Shown here piece after piece: positions 30,120-41,176 of a stretch of DNA of 64,000 nt. Source of the DNA: Lyophyllum atratum. Taxonomy: Eukaryota; Basidiomycota; Agaricomycetes; Agaricales; Lyophyllaceae. Every line of letters starts with the position of its first letter. The stretch's first letter is position 1. The DNA lies in the NCBI GenBank assembly GCA_014905825.1, contig JACGCN010000011.1, positions 1,674,001 to 1,738,000 of the forward strand, in the 5' to 3' direction. Below the pieces are notes generated by a model. The model did not search any database, was not told the DNA's origin, and was given only the letters and a program-made list of their open reading frames with translations. Both the position numbers and the translations under genes were made by a program.

Positions 30120-31814
30120 CTACAAGCCACCGCCGCCGAGGATATATTCGATCGCAGAGTGGACGTTTCCACCGGTCGCCTGCAGTGCTCGGATGTTCTG
30201 CATTGCGTTTGTGAAGCCCATGTCTTGAAGTTGCTGCGATAAAACGTAGTCAGCATTGCGTGGTGAAAGGGAAAATTTGAATGATAAAGTGAGGCGAGGA
30301 GAGAAAACAATGAGGATCGGAGCAAGACACTTCGCACGCGAACCGACGACGACCATCCTCCGCACCCTTCGAGCACTCAACTGAACGACGCGATGCTCAT
30401 CTCTCGAAGGCTCGCTATCGGAAGCCCCGAGCATCTTCTACCCACCATAGGGCTCCATGCGACGCATTCCCCAACTCCCAAAGCATCTTCAAAACACTCA
30501 CCTGCAACTGGCCCTCAAACCGAACCTCCGGCGGCCTCGTATCCGCAGGCGCCGCCTGTGCCCCAGGCGCCCCAAACATCCCCATCCCCCCTCCTCCCAT
30601 CCCCCCTCCCGCCATCCACTGCTGCATCAACCCCGGGTCCATCCCAAACGGATTCTGCGCTCCTCCCGCCCCTGCTCCCGCTCCGAGCGCAGCGAAAGGA
30701 TTAGGATTAGCCGCAGGAGTACCAGGTGCGGCCGGAGCGCCGCCGGGTGTACCGGGAGCGGGGAAGGAGCTCTGCCCGCCGCCCGCTGCGAAGGGGTTGC
30801 CGTTGGGATTGAACATCGCAGCCATTTGGAGCATCTGCTGGAGGCGCTGTGGGTCGGAGCTTACGGCGCGGGGGTTAGCGCTGACGAACGGAGGGAAGGG
30901 GGAGGGCGGAGAGAGGGACGTACATCATCTGGCGGAACTGCTCGCTCTGGAAGGCTTGGCGGACCTGGGGCCCGATGGCGGCGAGCTGCGGGTTGGAAGC
31001 GATGACTTGGTCCATGACTTGCGGGTTCGACATCATCGCGGACATCTGTTGGAGGAATTGGGGGTTGTTCATCATCGTTTGCATCTGCACGGGAGCGAAG
31101 GACGAGTCAGCATGGACATAACAAGGGGAAGAGAATGTGAACGGGGTTTTGAGGGGGACGGAGGTGGAAGCTGGGGAGAAACATGAAATGAAACGCACCA
31201 TATTCGGATCGCTCGCGTTCAAGCCCATGTCAGCGAACGGATTCAGCCCTGCCATCGCACCGAACCCTTGTACGCCGTTCAGCTGTGTCAGGGGATCGTG
31301 CACGTTCTGCCCGGTCTGCATCGTCGGAAGCTGCTGAGGTGGTGGTGCGGAACCGGAGCCCGAGGGCCCACCTGTACGGGCGGCACCTTTGACCATGTGG
31401 ATGGTGTGTCCCGTTTGGATCTTGTAGATCGTGAGCTCGTCTTCGTCCTGCACCGAAATAGTCAGCGGGAAGGGCTGGGAACGACGGTATAGAGTGGAAC
31501 GTACCTTCAGCACCCGTCCTGAGGAGGTAGGGTGAGGGTGGTGAGGTGAAGGAAAGGGAGGAGGAGGATGAAGATGTACCAGAGTAAATGAGTCTTTGCC
31601 GCGCAGCCTCAACATCCGACTTCTCTGCTATAGCCTGCTTCAGCTCCAACACCGTCTTATCCGTCGTTATCGATATCTGTAGTTTCAACTCGCTCGGACC
31701 TGCATTCATAGACCCCACCGATCCAGAATCAGGACGGTGACGCCGAGGAAGATGGAGCGAGACTGACCCTTGACGTTTATCTGGACCTCTGAGGGTGGTG
31801 CGGTTGTCGGACAT
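30120..31814 (-). CDS. DSK2: Dsk2/ubiquilin proteasome shuttle
   Basis: Seven exons: 31814-31768, 31699-31580, 31518-31505 (14-nt micro-exon), 31447-31199, 31084-30924, 30859-30502 and 30233-30120; about 353 aa. The N-terminal ubiquitin-like domain reads [20 protein letters not shown] and [18 protein letters not shown]. The STI1 region follows ([20 protein letters not shown]...[13 protein letters not shown]), then a Gly/Pro/Ala-rich linker and a C-terminal UBA domain ([20 protein letters not shown]...AIEYIL). Such proteins carry ubiquitinated substrates to the proteasome. The ATG at 31814 is one base out of frame with the UBL; removing one C from the ACCACCCTCAG run gives the expected join into SEVQINVKG. 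This may be a base error or an unseen upstream start. Introns at the UBA join (268 nt) and at 31085-31198 (114 nt) are long. Confidence 0.88.
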
Positions 31815-33299
31815 CGTAGGTCAGAGATGTGAAGTGGGTTTGAAGATGTTATGAGGTCAGTGGGAGGGCTAGAGGTCGTGGGTGCTCTGGGAGACGGTGG
31901 TGGGATATCGGAGACGACGATGAAGGCGATTACGCGGTTCACTGCCACACCCGGAGTAGCTGGTGGAACCCGGCCCGTGGCACGTGCGCTGACTCCGTTG
32001 AGATGGCATTCGATTGATCCAAGTTCACTCTCGGTCCTACTAAGTTCACTTGCACGCACCCTAACCCTTCCTGGATCTATACCGTTACACCATACCAGTC
32101 TGCGATGCTTCACTCGATGCCGAAGCGTTGACACATCCAAACAATTGATGCGAGTATCACTTTCTTTAATTATTTCGCCGTCTACTAACCATATCCCGTC
32201 TCCTTTCCTCCTGTAGCTATTCTCCGTCTCCTCGGACGCGAGTTTGACATGGAGCTGTGATCTCACCACATCGAAATTCGGCCCCAACACCTGAATTCAC
32301 GAAATCGCACGAAACAGCTACAACATCTCGGCGAAATAAAGCGTACATGTTCGGGCACCCTCTCCTCCGTTCAACCGGCCTCGGAACTGCTGTTACGACG
32401 GCGCAAGATCTACGTTCATTCTGGTTTTTGCTATGATTCCTTCCGGGTCGCATAACTGGTGTCATGGATGAAATTGGTACGCCTGCTCCCTACTTTGCCC
32501 GCGCATCCTCTCTCATGTTGCCTTTGCAGTTTTCCTAAAGCCGGTCTCTCTCGATATCGGCAGCAAGTACATACGCAGACACGACCGTCAATGTACTACT
32601 ATAGTGCCTCCTCGCCTACTCGGCACCCACCTGGTCTTACGGTAAATCGGGGGACCGTCGCCAATGAGTGAGGTGTTGGGTCAGGCTGCTGTTCGGTGTC
32701 GAAAGCCTAGTATTGTAGTTCCGCGGAAGGAACCAAGGCATTTTCATGGCGTTATGGTACGTCTTCTAAACTTCTTCGCTACTCTCATTATCCAGTCTCA
32801 CCTCGTCATTTTCTTCCCACAGAGCATGTCACGTCCATCGCTTCCGTCGGGTGGATGATCAAGGAGAAGTTGACGACGTCGGCCCAGCGCTGTGCGGGGG
32901 GTGCGGGTGGGGAACGTGCCCGTGCTGGGGGGCCGAGAGTAGGAGGGGTTGTTGCTCCGACTCGTGCGTGGAGTTGGAGCAGGAGGACCAAAGATCGGAA
33001 TGGGCGATAATAGCGGAGACGATGGCAGCTTTCCAATGCTGGCCCCTCGTTCTAAGGAACGCCACGGCGGAATTAGATGGACATAAGGGAGGCTCACCAA
33101 TTCATCTGCCTCATGTCCGATAAGTGATCGTCATCTATTGAAGCACCTTGTACACCCGGATATCCAACGGTCACTACTCCATGATCTCCATGCGTTTACC
33201 AACGCGCTCCTAGCTATGTCACGAAATCCATGAATAGATCGATAGTGGTTACAGAGAGAAGAGCCCGACTTGACTTGATGCAATTATCACAGTATACAC
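31815..33299. other. Intergenic, no gene supported
   Basis: Short frames only. A GC-rich patch at 32860-33100 has open frames on both strands but no family signature or clear splice pattern. Confidence 0.45.
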
Positions 33300-33790
33300 T
33301 CCTGGCGGGGAACAGATTTTCTTGAGAAAAACCTATTAGATAAATGTCTTCTCAGTTCCGATTAGTTTTTCTTGAGATAAATTTTAAGTTAATATTTCGA
33401 AAAATATAAGAAAATATTAAAAAATATCCGAAGTTTTGTCTGAGAAATACAAAGCCTTTATCCTGCCTTTATCTCCTGAAAATGGTTGGAAAAAGGTAAG
33501 GTTTTTCCTAACTCTTTCACAGGAAAAAGGTGACGTCTATCCCATGTGTTTTTCTCGAGATTCCTTTATCATTTTTCTTTCAGGTTTTTCCAAAGAAAAT
33601 CTATATGTTTTTCCTTAGAAGCGAGATAGAAAGACAAAATGTTTTTCCTAACAAGCACGTAACAGTAAAACGTCACGTTTTTCCTAGGCAAAAGGGCGGG
33701 AAGCAGGATTCGCGTCGCTCATGGTCACGAAGATCGCGCGCTCAATGGCTCACTCAGCGACGCGAGTCGCGCGACATGCCGCGTTAACTG
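33300..33790. other. AT-rich noncoding tract with repeated GTTTTTCC motif
   Basis: Markedly AT-rich compared with its surroundings. The 8-mer GTTTTTCC occurs five times on the plus strand between 33501 and 33685, and GGAAAAAGGT occurs twice near 33488 and 33522. It ends in a GC-rich CGCGTCGC...GCGACGCG palindromic patch (33708-33770). Origin unknown; it could be decayed transposon sequence. Confidence 0.5.
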
Positions 33791-34648
33791 GATCATTTCC
33801 AGAAGTATGGATTAGTACATAGCGACATAAATTAGGGGGAGCAAAGCAGTAGATACAAGTAGTCTGGTCCAGTTAGTTTGTGTCTGAAAGTCTGTCTGGT
33901 AAAGAACGAAGAGAAGAGGAAGCGTCCGAGAGCGAGTCAGCCAATGCTCACCCTAAGCCGCCACATATGTATTGGTTAACGATGTACGACAGGGGGAGGC
34001 ATAATGCATAATGGCTGGCCGGCACACGTCAACACCGAAGAAATTCAAAATGGCCGAGTGTGACGGCCGTTCCTGAACACTTGTCAGATCATGTACTCAT
34101 GGGGCATGGGTAGTTCAGCGAGGGTCCATGGAAACACCACACCCCTGGTATACAACAAACAGATGCCGTGGCAAAAGTGTACTAAGTGGAGGCGGTATTG
34201 AATGATTCCAGGTCAAGTAGAGATCGTGTGATTATTCGTTGGACGGACCCGTTGTTTGGTGCGCGGCGCTCCAGGTGTATCAGTTGTGGGGTGCTACATG
34301 CAAGGGAGAAGGCGGTGTTCTTTGAGCCACTTGCAAGCGTCTTATTTGCTTAGGAGGTGATTCGACAGTGGTAACTTCGGTGGCCTCCCAGCGCTCAGAC
34401 CTAGCATACGAAGCATAATCGCTTCGTTAACAGCTTGCATGACCGATATGAAGACGGGGCCTTGATGCCAGAAGGTTGAGCTGGATCACCTTTGATGACA
34501 GAAGCAGCTCAGCCACTCGCCAAAGGGACTTGTCACGGCAACACTGCCAGCAGAAGGAGACGGAAACAAGAAAGCAAGTTTAGTTTGTATTCGAAGACAA
34601 GTAACCCACAGCTTCCGATACCCGTATCTAAAACTTGTAGAGAGCCGT
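33791..34648. other. Intergenic
   Basis: No feature supported up to the stop codon of the coiled-coil gene. Confidence 0.45.
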
Positions 34649-37600
34649 TCACAAACTGGCATTACGTAGCTGCGCCGCGCTCTCTGTGAGGACAGGCAAT
34701 TCAATAGCATCTGTCACCTGCAGCCGCGCCTGCAAGTTCCGTTCCAGACTGTTGTACCAGGTCTCGTCGTAAAGGTTCCCTGGCAGACGTGCTGCGATTT
34801 CTCCCACCTCGCGTGTGCTGCGATCCTGCAGGCGATGGCGGACACGGGGGGCAGCACCAGGACGACGGTTTCCTAACGCGTTGGTTCCGATCCGTTTGCC
34901 GTCAACGAAACGGAGGAGACGAGTGACTTGTGGGTTGCGCCAGTACTGAACCTTGACATTACACCGTACGGGGCCGTCGCTTTCGTCAGAACTTTGTCCG
35001 TCGTGATGCAGCCTATTGACCATGTTGTGTAGATTTTTCCAGGCTGGGGAATTTCTGCGGTCTCCGTCTTGACAGATGTTGATTCGGCTGTCATAAAGCT
35101 GTAACGGAAGGTCAGTAAGCCTTTGATGAGGACGAGGGGTCTAGTGTCACCTCCGTTTGGCGTCTCCTACGGCGCGCAAATTGCAAGGTGGCACTACGGT
35201 TCGACTTGAAGCGCTCCCAAGCTTGGTCTTCATCTTCGCCCGGGTTCTGGATGTACTTATGGAGGACTTTGCTGATGGCCTTGATGCGAGCTATGAATTG
35301 GGTGGAAACAGTTTCATGTTCAAGATCGGGGTGCTTATGCACTATGTTATTTGCAAACTGCCTTGCAAGCTCGCCATTCCATGGGTGTTCCGGTATCTCG
35401 AAGAAGATCTGAATAGGCTGGAGGATTGGGGCTTCCGTCTTCCCTTCTACATAGGCCTCAACGCGGTCCGGATCCGCGAGGATTCCGGGGACTCGATCAA
35501 TGATGTCATTGTCTGTCCTTATCCCGAGTAGCTGGCGCACTGCCTCTAGAACAATTCTCATCATGTGGTTCTTTTCTGGAGAGCGCGGCCTCGGCTTCTG
35601 TTGCTTTTTCCAGGGGAAAGTTGAGCCTCGCGAAGGCGAGTTGTCCATGACCTGTGCATCACCCCGAGAGTCGTTGAACTCCTGCCGGAATTGTCTGAAC
35701 TCTGCAATGAAGTCCGCAAAGCCGGCGGCAGAAGGCGGGAATTCTGCATCGGCGCCGGACGAGTACGGACGGCGTAGATATCCATGTCCCGACGGGCCAG
35801 GGATGTAGCTGTCCTCTCTGGGCAACTCACTTTGGCGGCGGCTTCCAGGTCTGGAGGGGGCAGGTATAAAGTCATCCTCTCCGGGCAACTGAGTTCCTGA
35901 GAGGATGTAATTGGGTGTCGGTGGAACAGGGGGTCGGGAAGAAGCTTCACCAGTGGCCGCATCAGCGTACGGACGGCGTAGATATCCATGTTCCGAGGGG
36001 CCAGGGACGTAGCTGTCCTCTCTGGGCAACTCACTTTGGCGGCGGCTTCCAGGTCTGGAGGGGGCAGGTATAAAGTCGTCCTCTCCAGGCAACTGAGTTT
36101 GTGAGAGGATGTAATCGGGTGTCGGTGGAACAGGGGGTCGGGAAGAAGCTTCACCAGTGGCCGCATCAGCATATGGACGGCGTAGATATCCATGTCCCGA
36201 GGGGCCAGGGATGTAGCTGTCCTCTCTGGGCAACTCACTTTGGCGGCGGCTTCCAGGTCTGGAGGGGGCAGGTATAAAGTCATCCTCTCCAGGCAACTGA
36301 GTTCCTGAGAGGATGTAATCGGGTGTCGGTGGAACAGGGGGTCGGGAAGAAGCTTCACCAGTGGCCGCATCAGCAGTACCGCCTGAGCGGCTGGATTCCG
36401 GAATGGTGGTTAGTCGCGGATCAGGTGCAGGGTGATTGACACCTAATCTGGACGTGCTCGGTGGGGGAGTGAGCAGCGAACTCCAATAGTTTGGCTGAGA
36501 GGAGCTGCCAGGGCCAGGGGTGACGGAGCGGCGTCCCGGAGGTCTGAACATCCTGTTTTTGAAGGGAGTTGCCAGCTCTGCCGAGTGCTTAAACATATAA
36601 AGCTGTTTCTTATGAGCTACGTTGTAAGAATGCGCAATGAGAGTGATGCTTACTTGTCGTTGTACAGCACGGCTTGCTGGTTGCATGACGGGAGCCTCGC
36701 TAGAGACTTCTCGTTGCTTGCCGCGAGAACGGGAAGACGGAGGTTGCCCATCTTGATCAGTGTCCATTTCGTCATCACCATCATCGCCGGGGGCGATCCC
36801 AGTGTCCGACTCGCCGATCCGAGTGCGTAGGTTGTCCAACTCGTTGTTCAAGTTGGCAATTTGCGCCTCCAAAGCCTAATTATCCACTCAGCACAAAGCT
36901 CGTGGAGCACAATTAGCTCTTACCTCAGTCTTGCGTTGTTCGCGCAGCACTGCCTGGTCACGCGCCTCGGTGGCGTCCTGCAGGGTGGTACTTAACACAA
37001 GTGCTTCACCTGAGAGAAGGGAAGACCTACCTTCAGTAACTGCTCCCTACGATTGAACTCCTTCTCGACAATTGCTTGGAAATCCTCCTTCTCCTTATCG
37101 AACTTCTTCTGAGCATCCTTCTCTGCGTCGGCTACCTGTGAACGTGCATTCCCCAAAACGGTTTCAAGACCCTCCTTCTCCTTCTCCGATGCGGTTTTCG
37201 CGTCCTGGAGCTGGCTCTTGAGCTCATTTATAGCTATGGTATGTTGTGTCTGTGTCGAAGCAAATGTTGTCTTAGCTTGCTCAAGGTCATGCTGAACCTT
37301 GTTCAACGACCTGTTAGCATCGTCACGTGCCTTGGTAGCGTCCTGCATTGAGGTACTTAACACAAGTGCTTCAACTGAGAGAAGGGGAGACCTACCTTCA
37401 GTGATTGCTCACTAATATTGAGCTTCGCCTGAGTTTCCTTCTCCTTCTTCGATGCGTCGGCTACCTGTGAGCGCGCTTTCCCCAAAGCGGTGTGAAGACC
37501 CTCCTCCTTCTCCAATGCGGTTTTCGCCTCCTGGAGCTGGCTCTTGAGCTCATTAATATCTTTCTGCGTTGAAGCAAGCATTGCCTCAGCAGCTTGCTCA

Positions 37601-39784
37601 AGGTCACGCCGAACCTTGTCCCAAGAACTCTTAGCCTCATCCCGTTGCTTCTCTATGTCCGCGACTCTGGATTTGAGACCGTCGGACTTCGCATTAGCTT
37701 GCGCGAGGTTGTCCTCAAGCTCCGTGACCCTCTGACGCCCTTCATCGTGCTGCTGACGTAACTCAGTGAGCTCCTCGTTTTTTTCCTGTAGTTCGACTTC
37801 GAGCTCTTCAATGGACGTTGTAGACTTTTCCTGGTGATCTGTCACCTCCGCGACATGGGTTCGTAACGTGGTGTAGGCTGCCTGAGCTTCTCCAAGGTCT
37901 GTCTGAAGTTTATCCCGCTTGTTTTCAACTGCGCGGATATCTTGCTTTAACAGGACGGCCGAATTGAGAGCATCATCGCGCTGCTTCTCCGTGTTGGTGA
38001 CTCTAGTTTCAAGGTCGTTGGACTCCGCAGTAGCTTTTGCCAAATCATTTTGAAGTCGTGTAACAGAAGAAAGGGCCTGATCCCGCTCCAGCTCTACTCC
38101 GGTAAGTTTGCCGTCGATGTCGCGGAGCTGGCGGTTGAGGGTTTTGATAGAGGTGGTAGCGGTGAGCTTGGTAGCGGTGAGCTCAGTGGCATTTGTTTGA
38201 GCATCTAGAAGCTGGGTCTGGACCTCGATGGCATTTGTTTGAGCGTCTCGAAGCTGGGTCTGGACGGTTTGAAGATCCCGCAGAAGCAGATCTCGCTGGG
38301 TCTGTATCTTTCGCCCCTCTGTTAAGGCGGTATCCAGTTTCGTTCGTGCCTCGTTCAAAGAAGCCTCCAGATCAGCTTTGGTAAGTGCAGCGAGCGCTGC
38401 CTGGTGATCGCACGTGGCCTCCGTGACCTGAACAGTGACTGAGAGCGCGCCAACAGCTCGGGCAGCCCTTTGGACAGCACTTTGAGCAGCCGCGCGAAAG
38501 AAGGTGCGTTGGCGCTGGAAGCTGCCAGTGAAGTTCCCAAGCTGATCAGCATAGCGATCACATGCTTCATCATACGTCTTCTGAAGGTCCTCCAATGCCT
38601 TGGTCTTTTCAGTCAGTTCAGTGCGAACTCGTTTGACCTCCTCCCGTAATTCAGTCTGCTCCGCATTAGAGGTCTTGCATAGGTCGTCGTAGGTCGTATA
38701 TAGATCAGCAATAACGTCGGCGTGCTCCGTCTGCGATGCGACATGATGTTCTGGGAGGGGAATTGCCTTGGGGAGGGTCAATCCAAATGTCAATCAGACG
38801 GCTAGGACACATACCTGTGTGGTAGCTGCAAGCTGGGCACTCATAGTGTTCCACTCCTTTAATTCAGCCTCCCGTGCTTCCGTTGCCCTCTGCAGGCCCT
38901 CTCTTGCTGCTTTGGACTCCATAATAGCTTCATCGTGCCGCGACTGCATATCGGTAAGAATTTCTTGGTGTTTCTTCTGTAGATCCGTCATGCGAGCATC
39001 AATCGCGCTCGTGGCCTATCAAAAGGGATCAGCAAAGGTACCAGTCAAGTGAGTGACATATGTACCTGTCTAGCAATCACAAGCTCCTCTTCAAGTTCAT
39101 CACATTTCTTCGTAGCGGTCCCAAGCTGAGTCACGGTGAGCAGGTATTTTACGAACGCAGATAATGAGGGACTTACATTTTTCCATAGCTTCTTCACATC
39201 GGGAGTTTCTACATACACTCTTTTCCTTTCCGATCCCTGAAGAACAGACATGTCAGGTGTAGCTTTGGGTAAGGCAGGCAATGACAGGTCATACAGAGGT
39301 CGACTTGGATGCATCGTCTTGGGGCAAGGGCCGTTTGGCCTAAGTACTCGACTTAAGCTTACAGACGAACACGTAGCATGAACCGACATACCAAAACTGC
39401 AGTTGTGGGCCTTGCTGGTGGCCCTGGGGCGAGAGATTTGGCACAACGTGAAGACGGTTCGTTTCTGGTCACTGAGTCCGTCGCCACGGCTGCACCAGTG
39501 CGTGAAGCTCCCGAAATCGCATTCCAATTGGGTTTGGGGCGGTTAGAGCCGTGAGGTGCTGGTGGCGAAACTCTGTTCCAATTGATCCTGGTGCGTCCCG
39601 AGGTGGACGCCGAGGGAACGCCAGACCGTTGGAAAGACATCGACGCAGATGGCGTCGGACGCGCAGGGTGAGGCTCCTTGACGAGACGTTCCTTGTTCCT
39701 ATTCAGGTCGACTCCTTTCTTCCGAACGGGGACCGTTGCTGCAGAGGGTGCTGGAGCAGTAGTACTCGACGGATCTTCGATCAT
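34649..39784 (-). CDS. Large coiled-coil hypothetical protein
   Basis: Ten exons on the minus strand: 39784-39392, 39236-39177, 39125-39066, 39015-38815, 38766-37396, 37342-37031, 36977-36924, 36875-36654, 36587-35151 and 35098-34649. Every intron is phase 0 and the sum is 1519 aa. No named family recognised. Layout: basic disordered N terminus, then about 700 residues of heptad-rich coiled coil (for example DLQKTYDEACDRYADQL), then an acidic linker and three 68-residue Pro/Ser/Gly-rich tandem repeats. A helical segment (NHMMRIVLEAVRQLLGIRTD, RIKAISKVLHKYIQNPGEDE) and a globular C terminus (VQYWRNPQVTRLLRFVDGKR, NRRPGAAPR) follow. Exon 37342-37031 and the 3' end of exon 38766-37396, with the intron starts that follow them, look like tandem duplicates. 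A structural or scaffold role is only a guess. Confidence 0.72.
35763..36374. repeat. Three tandem 204-bp coding repeats
   Basis: Each unit encodes 68 residues beginning ADAATGEASSRPPVPPTP and ending HGYLRRPY. The copies differ by only a few residues (SG/SQ, GHGY/EHGY), so expansion is recent. Confidence 0.92.
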
Positions 39785-40367
39785 GGATTCAGCGTAACCG
39801 GGAAAAGTACCCGGGAAGACTCTACGTATGGGCTCAGGGTTGTTCGGGGCTTCACGCTAGGGCAATGGGACCAAGCCATCAGCCAGAACGCAAAAAGGGA
39901 ACGGAGAAACACATACATCGAGAGCGCCGTCCATTGCAACATCCACGGTGCCTGAGTCCTTCGGTATGTTGGAATTCCTCTGTTTGAACCGTAAATAACG
40001 TCATTGAGGGGAGGAAGAGAATACAAACATCGGAGGTGCCTATCATTTCAACGTCATCTCGCCCTTCGCTTCGAGATTCGTTATGCATGCTTTGAATTGG
40101 AGAGTGGTAGCAAAAGGAGGGAGGGAGAAGACGGCTGGTCGTACTTGACGACGTAAAAGGATTGTGAAAGAGTTTGTATGTTGAAACATATCAACTCCGC
40201 TTCTTTGTGCGAGTGGCGATGTCAGCGACAAAAGGCACGGACATCCAAGTCACTGTCAAAGGGAAGTATTCGCTATAAATCCTTGCAAGGTATTATGACA
40301 CATACATCGTCCGCCCCTCCAAATCGCGTCGCGCAATCTCCCCACACACAGACAAGCTTGAATCAGC
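39785..40367. other. Intergenic, divergent promoter region
   Basis: Lies between the starts of the minus-strand coiled-coil gene and the plus-strand small gene, so it should hold both promoters. No further exon could be supported. Confidence 0.45.
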
Positions 40368-40792
40368 ATGGTTTCCGCACTGGCCCCATTCGTGAGCACG
40401 ACACGCGTATGTCTGAACCTGGTATTGCACTGGGAAAAGGTTGCTAATATCAAGAACAGGATGACACTAAGCAGATCAACGGACGATATTACGGTGCTCA
40501 CGCGAGACGAGGTGTCAGTAAAGGGATCTATACCCAGATGAATGCCGGGGGTCGGCGTCCCCACGTGGAGATGCTCATGAGCGGTGGAAAACTCCAACCC
40601 TTCATCCACGACGCTGTTGTTGTCGTGAACCGTCGAGGCCGGCAGACGCGGTTCCATCTTTTTGTTAAGAACCATCGATATCTACCTCCAAATCAGACGG
40701 TCGCTAGATGGGGACTGGGAGTGCAGTGGACCGGCGACATTGTCGTCATGCGGAAGGGGGTCTTCGAAGAATTTGTGGGGTTCAAAGGTGGA

Positions 40793-40797
40793 GATGC
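40793..40797. repeat. Target-site duplication GATGC (left)
   Basis: Directly abuts the left LTR. Its partner abuts the right LTR at 46164-46168. Five bases is the usual length for copia integration. Confidence 0.93.
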
Positions 40798-41148
40798 TGT
40801 TGAAGGAGGTTACGCGCAGCGGCAGACTGAGACCGAGACGGATCTGATAAGGACGTCGAGCTGAAATGAATAAATACAAAGTGGACTGGGGTCCGTAGTA
40901 TTCAGTAGGTAGTTAGCTGGAAAGTACACGAAGTGTACATACCTGGGGTCCGTAGTATTCAGTAGGTAGTTAGCTGAAGACTACGAGGCCCCGATGAAAA
41001 AAGATTAGACTACGCGGTCACGTGTGTAGGTATATCCGAACTCCGGGAGGCGTCTATGGCACTCCCAAGAACACCAGCAACACGGCGTAGTCTAGGTATA
41101 TCTGAACTCCGGGAGGCGTCTATGGCACTCCCAAGAACACCAGCAACA
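40798..41148 (-). repeat. 3' LTR of the copia element
   Basis: 351 bp. Contains two internal duplications: a 56-bp unit at 41027-41082 and 41093-41148 (the second copy is the LTR terminus) and a roughly 34-bp unit at about 40886-40919 and 40943-40976. Confidence 0.95.
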
Positions 41149-41176
41149 CTCCCACCTGATGAAGTGCCCAACGACA

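Noticed and set aside
31706..32290. Long upstream in-frame extension of Dsk2
   Set aside because: The sequence has no family resemblance and would add about 170 unlikely residues; a base error near the ATG is simpler.
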